Source: Acidobacteriota bacterium (GTDB lineage Bacteria; Acidobacteriota; Polarisedimenticolia; J045). Taken from it: 6,603 bases of DNA. How positions within the stretch are numbered: the stretch's first letter is position 1; the number at the start of each line of letters is the position of its first letter. A program made the position numbers and the translations under genes. The DNA lies in assembly GCA_020350085.1 (NCBI GenBank), contig CP070706.1:1802986-1809588 (forward strand), read 5' to 3'. Under the pieces are notes generated by a model. The model did not search any database, was not told where the DNA came from, and saw only the letters and a list, made by a program, of their open reading frames with translations. Below, in pieces: positions 1 to 6,492 of this stretch.

Positions 1-1
1 C

Positions 2-49
2 CACCAGGCCATCGAAGAGATGATCATGGAGGGCGAGCTCGAGTTCTAA
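2..49 (+). CDS. C-terminal tail of an unidentified protein (5' truncated)
   Basis: An open frame enters from the left edge and reads HQAIEEMIMEGELEF before a TAA stop at 47-49. Codon use is G/C-ending like the rest of the window, and the acidic, helix-like tail is plausible protein. Only 15 residues are visible, so no family can be named. It lies on the same strand as the next three genes, 98 bp ahead of the first of them, so it could be the upstream member of the same transcript. A PEP synthase or pyruvate phosphate dikinase would be a natural neighbour for the ppsR-type gene downstream, but nothing in these residues shows that. Confidence 0.5.
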   Translation, partial: HQAIEEMIMEGELEF

Positions 50-68
50 CCCCAATCAAACGATATCC

Positions 69-81
69 TTTCGAGTCGAAA
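69..81. repeat. 13-bp perfect palindrome in the first intergenic gap
   Basis: TTTCGAGTCGAAA is an inverted repeat of TTTCGA/TCGAAA around a single central G. It lies between the truncated first gene (stop 47-49) and the 147-aa gene (start 148). It could be a small operator half-site pair, or a weak hairpin if a 3-nt loop opens. No T-run follows, so it is not a convincing intrinsic terminator. A 13-bp palindrome can also arise by chance. The rest of the 50-147 gap shows no promoter I can defend. Confidence 0.2.
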
Positions 82-147
82 CGCGGGAAAGTGCGCCAGC
101 TGCGACGTTTCTGCTCGAAGGCTGATGAATAATCCGGGCTGAGACGG

Positions 148-591
148 ATGGCGAGAGCGCGAAAATCTCGACTGCGGCGCGGCAAGCAACCTGCGGACCC
201 CCCACTGTCGGCCCTGGTCTGGCTGCGGCCGGCCAGTGGCCGTGAGATCTGCGCAGACGAGCCGATCAGCTCCGAGAACATCCGCGCGTTGTCCCCCGAT
301 CCTGACGAGGCGCGAAGGGTGCGGACGTTCTTCATCGACGCCGGCTTCGATGTTCTTCCCGCTGTCGGACCGCTGTTGTCGATCATCGGTCCCAAATCTC
401 TGTTCGAGAACGTCTTCGAGCGTCCGTTGGTCGTGCGGCGCCGGCGGGACGCGATCGTTTCGGTCCGGACGCGCGAGGGGGCGCTCGAGCTGCCCCTCGA
501 ACGTATCGAGCCATCGGTGGCCGTGACGATCCACTGCGTGACCTTCTCGGCTCCTCCCGACTTCGGTCCGTCCGAGGCCGGAATCGACTAG
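148..591 (+). CDS. Hypothetical protein, S53 propeptide (pro-kumamolisin)-like core
   Basis: I do not recognise this 147-aa protein as a named family. The N-terminus (residues 1-14) is very basic (MARARKSRLRRGKQ) and has no signal peptide or membrane helix. Residues about 41-94 run SSENIRAL, DPDEARRVRTFFIDAGFDVL, then LLSIIGPKSLFENVF. This resembles the activation domain of sedolisin/kumamolisin peptidases: a helix ending in 'V..FF...G..V', a strand, then '..G....FE..F'. No catalytic S53 domain follows, so if the match is real it is a free-standing propeptide-like fold, perhaps binding a partner; that is inference. Residues 95-130 look beta-rich. ATG 148 is the first start after an in-frame TAA at 130-132, and the Shine-Dalgarno is poor. 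The stop lies 7 bp before the ppsR-type frame, which suggests co-transcription. G/C-ending codons support coding on this strand. Function is unknown. Confidence 0.7.
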   Translation: MARARKSRLRRGKQPADPPLSALVWLRPASGREICADEPISSENIRALSPDPDEARRVRTFFIDAGFDVLPAVGPLLSIIGPKSLFENVFERPLVVRRRRDAIVSVRTREGALELPLERIEPSVAVTIHCVTFSAPPDFGPSEAGID

Positions 592-598
592 AATTTCG

Positions 599-1453
599 AT
601 GCGTGCCATGTCTCGACCCGACTCTGTCATGAACCATCGCAAGCCGACTCTGTTCATCGTTTCGGACGGACGGGGTGATACGTGCAACCAGTTGACGAAG
701 GCAGCCTTGGTTCAGTTCGGGCATCACGAATGTAACCTGGTCCGCTTCTCCGATGTCCGGACGGCAGACGAGGTGCGTCAGATTGTCTACAAGGCGGTCG
801 AGCAGCACGCGATGATCTTCTACACGCTTGTCGCGGATACGACACGTGCTGCGATGGACGAGTCCGCGCGGACGTTTCTCATCCCCACGGTCGATATCAT
901 GGGACCTTTGCTGTCAGCGATCCACGACCGGCTGAAGTGGGAGCCCACGGGAACACCCGGGTTATTGTACTCCTCCGAGCGCGAGAACTTCGACCGCCAG
1001 GTGGCGATCGATTACACGCTCAAGCACGACGACGGCCAGCGGCCGGACGAGCTCGACGCGGCAGACGTAGTGCTCGTCGGTGTCTCTCGTGCCTCGAAAA
1101 GCTCCACGTGCTTCTATCTGGCTTATGCTGGGGTCAAGGCGGCCAATGTGCCGCTGCTGCCAGGAGTGGCGCCGCTACCGCAGCTATTGGCTCTCGATCC
1201 CGAAGTCGTCGTCGGGTTGCGCGTCAACGTGATGCGGTTGATGACGGTGCGCGCCGCGAGAGCGTCGTACATGGGTTTGAGAGAATCCGACAGCTATATC
1301 GACAAGCGGGCCATCGCCCGCGAGGTGATCGAAGTCAACCGGCAGATGGATCGGCGCGGCTGGCGGAGCCTCGACGTCTCTTACATGGCGATCGAGGAAA
1401 TCGCCAAGAACGTCATGCGGCTCAGGGATTTGAAGGGTTGGATTCCGTTGTGA
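599..1453 (+). CDS. ppsR: PEP synthase / pyruvate phosphate dikinase regulatory protein (DUF299, PpsR family)
   Basis: This family is a cytosolic bifunctional enzyme. It inactivates PEP synthase or PPDK by ADP-dependent phosphorylation of a threonine and reactivates it by Pi-dependent pyrophosphorolysis, so it controls pyruvate-to-PEP conversion. Seen here over 284 aa, near the family's usual 270-280: an N-terminal 'LFIVSDGRGDT' (residues 18-28), the family segment 'FDRQVAIDYTLKHDDGQ' (131-147), a P-loop 'GVSRASKS' (161-168) followed by 'YLA', and a C-terminal 'DVSYMAIEEIAKNVM' (259-273). The P-loop differs from the usual GVSRTSKTPT pattern but keeps the Lys and a following hydroxyl residue. 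ATG codons at 599, 608 and 629 share the frame and none has a clear Shine-Dalgarno. Start 629 (MNHRKPTLF) best matches the family N-terminus, so the true protein may be 274 aa. Its target enzyme is not visible, so PPDK versus PEP synthase cannot be decided. Its stop overlaps the next gene's start. Confidence 0.93.
   Translation: MRAMSRPDSVMNHRKPTLFIVSDGRGDTCNQLTKAALVQFGHHECNLVRFSDVRTADEVRQIVYKAVEQHAMIFYTLVADTTRAAMDESARTFLIPTVDIMGPLLSAIHDRLKWEPTGTPGLLYSSERENFDRQVAIDYTLKHDDGQRPDELDAADVVLVGVSRASKSSTCFYLAYAGVKAANVPLLPGVAPLPQLLALDPEVVVGLRVNVMRLMTVRAARASYMGLRESDSYIDKRAIAREVIEVNRQMDRRGWRSLDVSYMAIEEIAKNVMRLRDLKGWIPL
1432..1437 (+). promoter_or_regulatory. Candidate ribosome binding site for the membrane protein gene
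   Basis: GAAGGG lies inside the end of the ppsR-type gene, 12 nt before GTG 1450 and 33 nt before ATG 1471. Nothing purine-rich precedes ATG 1471 closely. The site therefore favours GTG 1450, although the spacing is on the long side. The GTGA overlap with the upstream stop also fits translational coupling. Confidence 0.35.
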
Positions 1454-3792
1454 CACGGCCCCGCTCTTCCATGCCGGTCGATACGGGCTATATCACGCTC
1501 TCTCGGCTGGCTGCGATGGCTCTGGCGTCATGTGCGCTGATCCTGTTCGAGATCAGCGTGACGCGAATACTCAGCGTCGTTCTGTGGTACCACTGGGCCT
1601 TCTTGTCGGTTTCCGTCGCCATGATCGGTGTGGGCGCGCCGGGAGTCTGGTTTGCGCTCATCGAGCCGAAGCCGCACTGGAAACAGGCTCTGCTGACGCT
1701 TGCGGGCGTCTGTCTTCCAATATCCGTAGCGGTCGTGATCGCCGCCGGACGCCTCGATCGGGTCCAGTCGGTGTTGCTGTGCATGTTTTCGCTGCTGCTG
1801 CCGATGCTGTTCTTGGGAGCGACGATCTGTCTGCTGCTGCTGGAAGCGCGCGGCACGGCCGTCTCCATCATGTATGGCGCCGATCTTCTCGGTGCGTTTC
1901 TGGGCGCCATGTTGGTGATTCCGCTGATGAAGCTGCTTCCGACGCCGCAGCTCGCGGCGGGCACCGGATGGCTCGCTCTTCTCGCCGCGTGGGTGGTCGG
2001 CTTTCGAGGTCAGCCGCGATGGGGCTCTTTCTGGCCCTTCTGGAGCGCCGCCGTGCTGCTGTCGTTCGCGGCGATCGCTTGGGGCGAACCGTTCGAGGTC
2101 CGCCATACCAAGGAGAAGGACGAGAGCCAGCGTCCGCCGGTTTACGAGGCTTGGACGCCCACGGTGAGGCTGACCGTTTTCGATCAAGTCCTCGAACGGT
2201 TCCGCACCGGCTTCATGTGGGGCAGGGGTGCCAGAAACGATCGCCGGGAGTTCATGGAACAGTACTGGATCGACCAGGACGGAAGCGCGGGAACACCGAT
2301 CACGAGATTCAACGGTGATCTGCAGAAGGTCGATTTCTTGCTGTTCGATGTTACGAGCGTCGCCTACAGTCTGCTGCAACCGAAAGAGGTGGCGATCATC
2401 GGCTCGGGGGGTGGTCGCGACATCCTGACCGCCAGGCTGACGGGGGCGGAGCGCGTCGATGCGGTAGAGCTCCACAAAGAGATCATCGACATCGTCTCGA
2501 ACCGTTTCGCTCACATCTCTGGAGATGTCTATGGTCTGGACGGAGTGCGCCCTGTCGCCAGCGAAGGTCGCGCATATCTGACGCGCAGCGATACCCGCTA
2601 CGATCTGATCCAGATTTCGATGATCGACAGCTGGGCCGCGACGGCAGCGGGGGCTTTCGCACTGTCGGAGAATTTTCTCTACACGCTCGAGGCGTACCGC
2701 TTGTACTGGGAGCGTCTGAGCAACGAGGGAATCGTATCGACGAGCCGCTGGGCTCGCGGTACGAAGAGCCTCGAGCTACCGCGGCTCATATTGCTCATAC
2801 AAGCCGCACTGCGGGCTGAACAGCTCGAGGACCCAAACGCTCATCTCGCCATCGTCGAAGGAGGGCCGGTCGGAACGGTGCTGATGTCCAAACGGCCGTT
2901 CTCGCGCCAGATGCTGCATCGGCTACGAGAAATCTGCCTCGATCGAGGCTTCCGCCTTCGCTACCCAGCGTCGGACGCGAGCGAAGAAAGCAGGGCGATC
3001 GGGCGCCTGATCGAGCAGGGTCCCAGCTTTCTCGCCGGCGGAGCGCTCGATTTGTCGCCTCCTACCGATGACCGGCCGTTTTTCTTTCAGGTGCTGCACG
3101 CGCTGCGGCATCCAAAGCCCGCCCTGGCCCTCGATCGCGGCGTCAACGAGCACGCCGTGCTCGCCTTGCAGATTCTGATCTTGGTCACCGTCGGTGTCTC
3201 CGCGGTGATGTTCCTGCTGCCGCTGTGGCTGACGGGACGACTGCGCCGACACGATGGTTTCTGGATCGGTAGCGGCTACTTTGCGTCGATCGGTCTCGGC
3301 TTCATGTTGGTCGAGCTGCCGTGGCTGCACCGCTTCATTCTCTATCTCGGCCATCCCAGCTTTGCGGCCACGGTCGTGCTAGCCAGCATGCTTCTCGGCG
3401 CCGGCATCGGATCGTCGATTTCAGCCCGTCTAGGCCTCGCCAGATTCCGCTGGCTGTGGTTGATCGTTCCGGCGGGAATCGGAGCGGTCAATCTGGCCCT
3501 TCCAGTGCTGTTTCGAACGACGTTGGGACTCGAGCTTCATTGGCGTCTTGTCTTGTCGGTGGCGCTGCTCGCGCCGCTGGCGCTACCGATGGGCTTGTTC
3601 TTTCCACTCGGGATGATCCGCTTCGGCGCGCCGAACCGGGCGTGGTTCTGGGCGGTCAATGGTGCGTTCAGCGTGCTGGGCAGCGTGGCCTCGCTCGCGC
3701 TGTCGATGGAGTTCGGTTTCTCCGCCGTGGGTTGGGTTGCGGTCGCGCTCTATTTGCTTGCCGGATTACTGTTCAGCGCGCACCGTGTCTAG
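1450..3792 (+). CDS. Integral membrane protein with spermidine-synthase-like (SAM-binding) domain
   Basis: From GTG 1450 this is 780 aa. About seven hydrophobic segments come first (roughly residues 20-45, 49-71, 80-99, 107-131, 143-161, 168-185, 195-211). A soluble domain follows (about 215-560), then six or seven more segments (about 568-593, 604-633, 638-657, 668-687, 699-722, 731-752, 757-776). The soluble part has a Rossmann-type nucleotide motif (VAIIGSGGGRD, 314-324), an acidic strand end (VDAVELHKEI, 336-345) and YDLIQISMIDSW (384-395), the layout of the spermidine synthase fold. The DSTDP-type motif of true aminopropyltransferases is reduced to DSW, so polyamine synthesis is unlikely. 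PTDDRPFFF (538-546), FMLVELPWLHRF and GLFFPLG followed by WAVNGAFSVLGS are hallmarks of large bacterial membrane proteins annotated as spermidine-synthase-like; their substrate is unknown. The start is GTG 1450 (GTGA overlap with the ppsR stop) or ATG 1471 (773 aa). The stop overlaps the convergent gene. Confidence 0.9.
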   Translation: MTRPRSSMPVDTGYITLSRLAAMALASCALILFEISVTRILSVVLWYHWAFLSVSVAMIGVGAPGVWFALIEPKPHWKQALLTLAGVCLPISVAVVIAAGRLDRVQSVLLCMFSLLLPMLFLGATICLLLLEARGTAVSIMYGADLLGAFLGAMLVIPLMKLLPTPQLAAGTGWLALLAAWVVGFRGQPRWGSFWPFWSAAVLLSFAAIAWGEPFEVRHTKEKDESQRPPVYEAWTPTVRLTVFDQVLERFRTGFMWGRGARNDRREFMEQYWIDQDGSAGTPITRFNGDLQKVDFLLFDVTSVAYSLLQPKEVAIIGSGGGRDILTARLTGAERVDAVELHKEIIDIVSNRFAHISGDVYGLDGVRPVASEGRAYLTRSDTRYDLIQISMIDSWAATAAGAFALSENFLYTLEAYRLYWERLSNEGIVSTSRWARGTKSLELPRLILLIQAALRAEQLEDPNAHLAIVEGGPVGTVLMSKRPFSRQMLHRLREICLDRGFRLRYPASDASEESRAIGRLIEQGPSFLAGGALDLSPPTDDRPFFFQVLHALRHPKPALALDRGVNEHAVLALQILILVTVGVSAVMFLLPLWLTGRLRRHDGFWIGSGYFASIGLGFMLVELPWLHRFILYLGHPSFAATVVLASMLLGAGIGSSISARLGLARFRWLWLIVPAGIGAVNLALPVLFRTTLGLELHWRLVLSVALLAPLALPMGLFFPLGMIRFGAPNRAWFWAVNGAFSVLGSVASLALSMEFGFSAVGWVAVALYLLAGLLFSAHRV

Positions 3793-5126
3793 TCTGTAGT
3801 CTCTTCGGTCTTCTCGACACAGCGGATTCCCATCGACTCCAATTCGTCGAGCACTGGATTGTAGATCTCCGGCGTCACGGGAACGTGGACTCCGCTGGCC
3901 GTGATTTCGCCTGACAGGATCATCCGAGCGCCCACAGCCGCCGGAAGACTCACCGTACGCGCCATCGCGCTGTCGTCCTCCGGCTGGCCGTAGTCAATCA
4001 AAGTCGATGAGATGTTTTCTTGCCGACCATTCGGGAAACGAGCGATGAACTTGTGAAGCAGCACGATCATGTCACGCTCGCCGCGCTGATAGGGCATCTT
4101 CTCGCCCATGCGCGCCGCCAGGATATCGAGCCGCGTCGTCTTCTCGCCGATGATCGGTAGCGGCTCGCTCGAGAACAGGCCGAGCCATTCCAGACGCTCG
4201 AGTACGTCGTGGCTCGGCGTGAGGCCGGTCTTTTCCGCAACCCGATCTCGCAGGTTATCCGGTGACGGAGCGCCGATGATCTCCGCCATCCACCGAGCAA
4301 AGGTCGTGCCGGTGGGATACGTGACAGGGGACTCCTCGAGCAGCCCCAGGTCGACGACCTTCTTCAGGCACTGGCACCAACCGGGATAGCGGAAGGTTCC
4401 GCGGAACATGGTCTCGATCTGCCCAAGCCCGTAGACGTCGATGTAGATCAGTGAGTCGCGATTTGGATACGCTTCCAGATCACCCACTGTCTCGACATGC
4501 ATCGTCTCCACGTGGGTAAACAGCTCCGGGCCGGCGATGTCGACGAGCTTCCCGTCTTCGCGATAGCGCGCTGCATTCTTGCCTGCTGTGCACACGGCGC
4601 GCGGACTCCAAGAGAACTTGTAGCCCCACGGGTTGTCGTTTGCTTCCGGAGCCGGCAACCCGCCACAGTACGACCTGAAGCTGATGACCTCGCCGCCCCG
4701 CCGGCCGACATCGTCGATGATCCGCATTGCGGACATGTGATCGATTCCCGGGTCGACACCGATTTCATTGAGGATCATCACTTCCTTCTGCTTCGCCGGA
4801 CCATCGAGCGCATTCATCTTGGGACTGACGTACGACGTGGTGACCATGTGCCGGCCGTGCCGGATGCACATCTCGGCAACCACGGGATGCAGCGGTGCCG
4901 GTAGCAAGCTGACCGTCAGATCGTGCGCCTTGATCAGTTCGTCCAGGCTGCTCGTATCGTCCGCTAGCAATCGCTGCGCTGCACCGCGAGAATGGCCTGC
5001 GATCAGCGCTTGTGCCTTACTCTCGGTGCGGCTGGCCACCGTGACGGAAATTTCCGCCCGGCCGAGCAGATAACGCACCAGGGGGCGCGACACGAGACCT
5101 GCGCCGAGCACGAGTACCTTCTTCAT
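3789..5126 (-). CDS. Saccharopine dehydrogenase (L-glutamate-forming), SDH half of LKR/SDH
   Basis: It oxidises saccharopine to L-glutamate and 2-aminoadipate 6-semialdehyde, the second step of saccharopine-pathway lysine catabolism, and is presumably cytosolic. The 445 aa start with a Rossmann dinucleotide site (KVLVLGAGLVSRPLVRYL, 3-20). Then come TVSLLPAPLHPVVAEMCI (71-88), NEIGVDPGIDHMSAM (120-134), YCGGLPAP then WGYKFSWSP (153-175), AYPNRDSL (219-226), and a C-terminal SAMARTVSLPAAVGARMIL (386-404) with ITASGVHVP and PEIYNPVLDELE. These match the C-terminal half of animal and plant aminoadipic semialdehyde synthase and yeast Lys9. Length fits a stand-alone Lys9-type enzyme, and it is not the short lysine-forming Lys1 type. 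ATG 5126 has a good Shine-Dalgarno 7 nt upstream. It is the second gene of a two-gene unit, 58 bp after the LKR gene. Whether it uses NAD or NADP cannot be read with confidence. Its TAG stop shares CTAG with the convergent membrane protein gene. Confidence 0.95.
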   Translation of the reverse strand: MKKVLVLGAGLVSRPLVRYLLGRAEISVTVASRTESKAQALIAGHSRGAAQRLLADDTSSLDELIKAHDLTVSLLPAPLHPVVAEMCIRHGRHMVTTSYVSPKMNALDGPAKQKEVMILNEIGVDPGIDHMSAMRIIDDVGRRGGEVISFRSYCGGLPAPEANDNPWGYKFSWSPRAVCTAGKNAARYREDGKLVDIAGPELFTHVETMHVETVGDLEAYPNRDSLIYIDVYGLGQIETMFRGTFRYPGWCQCLKKVVDLGLLEESPVTYPTGTTFARWMAEIIGAPSPDNLRDRVAEKTGLTPSHDVLERLEWLGLFSSEPLPIIGEKTTRLDILAARMGEKMPYQRGERDMIVLLHKFIARFPNGRQENISSTLIDYGQPEDDSAMARTVSLPAAVGARMILSGEITASGVHVPVTPEIYNPVLDELESMGIRCVEKTEETTD

Positions 5127-5133
5127 GGAAACT

Positions 5134-5140
5134 CTCTCCC
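5134..5140 (-). promoter_or_regulatory. Ribosome binding site for saccharopine dehydrogenase
   Basis: On the minus strand GGGAGAG lies 7 nt before ATG 5126, inside the 58-bp gap between the two lysine-catabolism genes. It is the clearest Shine-Dalgarno in the window, fixes the start codon, and shows that this half is translated independently rather than by read-through from the reductase gene. Confidence 0.7.
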
Positions 5141-5184
5141 AATGAGATGATGCTGTTTCAGATCGACGGCCCGCCTGGAACCGC

Positions 5185-6492
5185 TCAGCGCAGGTGCTCC
5201 GCGAGATGAGTATAGGGCTCTGTCAGCGCGCCTCTGAAGACGATCGTGGCACGTCGGAGCTCCGGCGGCAGATTGCTGTTTTCGAATGATCCCGACAGAT
5301 CAGCGTGTGCCAAACCGGGCACGAACGGACGTAGCGAGCGACTGAAGTACCGCGAGGCATCCACCGGAAGCTCGCACGGTAGCATGTCGACAGCCAGGAC
5401 CACGGGGCCATTGCCAGCGATGCCGTCTCGCGTCTCGCCGCTGCGCGGGTTGTAGACGTACACCGGGTTTCCTGGGTCGGTTGCGCGCGTCGTGCATGCG
5501 AGCGATCCATCGATATCACACGAGATGTCGCCCACGACCCGCAGCCGCGGCGGCTTGCCGCTGTAGAGCTCGTGGAGCTGCTCGCGGGTCATCAGTCGCG
5601 GGTACTTCGGCTCCCAGTAGATTCCGTTGACGAGCACGTTCAGATGCTCGACGAATGGAAAGAAAGCCGCCGCATAACGCTCCGGGTGATCGTAGTACTC
5701 CTGCAGCGCGAACGGAGACGAAGCGTCCTTGCGGCGAACGAGATGCTCTTCACGAAACACGACTTTGTAGCAGGTGGTTGCGGATGTGGCATTCCGAGCA
5801 CTCGAAGGCGCTTTCAGGAGCTGCTCGGGCGTGAGCTGTTCTACGGGCAACTGGTCGAAGATTTGTTGGGCGCCTTGCGAGACCTGACCGTATCCGGCGA
5901 AGCCGCACACGAAGGGACGCAGCGAATCCGGAAGTCCTCCAGCACGAATCGCTTCCGCGACAGCCCTGAACTCGCGCTCGAACTGTCCGAGGTCCTGATA
6001 GCGATGAGCGGGCTTGACCAGGCTAAAAGGGGTCTCCAGCCCTTCGTGTTTGAGGCGCTGGCCGAGTGCCCAGAGTGTGTCGATCATACCGGCCAGCCCG
6101 GCGAAGCGTCCGAAGAACACCAGTCGTCGCCCACGATCGTCGACGATCCGTTCGTAGTCGATCAGTGTGCAGCCAAGTTCGAGCAGTCGCCTCAGGGCCG
6201 GCATATTCGCGGGCTGGCCCTTGATCGTATGCGAGAAGTAGAGGTATGCCTTCCCCGGCTCGAGCTTGTCCGGCGGGACCTCCTTGACGCCGAGTATGAT
6301 GGAGCAGTCGCGCAGATCCGGGGCGAGTCGTGCACCCGTTGCAGCGTACTCCGCATCGGTGAACACGCGTATGGGCGATTCTTCGACGGCGAACTCGATA
6401 CCATGCTCTTCGTGGAGCATCCGGACATCATCAGGAACCAGCGGGACTCGGGTTTCCCAATCGCTCTTGTCTTCGCGCCTCAGTCCGATCAT
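5185..6492 (-). CDS. Lysine-ketoglutarate reductase (saccharopine dehydrogenase, L-lysine-forming), LKR half of LKR/SDH
   Basis: It condenses L-lysine with 2-oxoglutarate using NADPH to give saccharopine, the first and committed step of saccharopine-pathway lysine breakdown. The 435 aa have the alanine dehydrogenase/PNT-type N-terminal domain (GLRREDKSDWETRVPLVP, 3-20; ILGVKEVPPDKL, 66-77; YFSHTIKGQPANM, 85-97; LIDYERIVDDRGRRLVFFG, 110-128; AGLAGMIDTL, 131-140). Next is a dinucleotide-binding segment (GFAGYGQVSQGAQQIFDQLP, 197-216), then HLVRRKDA (250-257), HPERY (269-273), VNGIYWE (288-294), PRLMTR (298-303), GDISCDIDGS (321-330) and a C-terminal DMLPCELPVDAS (369-380). These follow the N-terminal half of human and plant bifunctional aminoadipic semialdehyde synthase block by block. 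The protein stops where the eukaryotic one continues into SDH. The start at 6492 fits the family and has a modest Shine-Dalgarno-like GAGAAG. The frame stays open to the right window edge, but the upstream residues do not look like protein. Confidence 0.94.
   Translation of the reverse strand: MIGLRREDKSDWETRVPLVPDDVRMLHEEHGIEFAVEESPIRVFTDAEYAATGARLAPDLRDCSIILGVKEVPPDKLEPGKAYLYFSHTIKGQPANMPALRRLLELGCTLIDYERIVDDRGRRLVFFGRFAGLAGMIDTLWALGQRLKHEGLETPFSLVKPAHRYQDLGQFEREFRAVAEAIRAGGLPDSLRPFVCGFAGYGQVSQGAQQIFDQLPVEQLTPEQLLKAPSSARNATSATTCYKVVFREEHLVRRKDASSPFALQEYYDHPERYAAAFFPFVEHLNVLVNGIYWEPKYPRLMTREQLHELYSGKPPRLRVVGDISCDIDGSLACTTRATDPGNPVYVYNPRSGETRDGIAGNGPVVLAVDMLPCELPVDASRYFSRSLRPFVPGLAHADLSGSFENSNLPPELRRATIVFRGALTEPYTHLAEHLR

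Noticed and set aside
46..687. 213-aa minus-strand open frame covering the 147-aa gene and the start of ppsR
   Set aside because: It overlaps the well-supported ppsR gene. Its Arg/Asp/Gln/His-rich composition is typical of an antisense shadow of GC-rich coding sequence, and no motif is seen.
937..1449. N-terminal extension of the membrane protein frame back to ATG 937
   Set aside because: It lies entirely within the ppsR-type gene in another frame, and its translation is Arg/Gly/Ala-rich with no family resemblance. The membrane protein starts naturally at 1450 or 1471.
1528..2514. 328-aa minus-strand open frame inside the membrane protein gene
   Set aside because: It is antisense to clear membrane helices and the nucleotide-binding motif. 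The composition (Gln, Arg, Asp, His) is the usual mirror of hydrophobic codons.
1450..3792. Naming the membrane protein a genuine spermidine synthase (speE)
   Set aside because: The aminopropyltransferase D-S/T-S/T-D-P motif is not intact, and the surrounding membrane domains are not part of standard SpeE.
3785..3820. Possible hairpin terminator between the convergent genes (GTGTC ... GACAC)
   Set aside because: It is a 5-bp stem with a 26-nt loop and no T-run on either strand, too weak to call.
3321..3914. 197-aa plus-strand open frame spanning the convergent junction
   Set aside because: It is out of frame with the membrane protein and antisense to saccharopine dehydrogenase, both strongly supported. 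No motif or ribosome binding site is seen.
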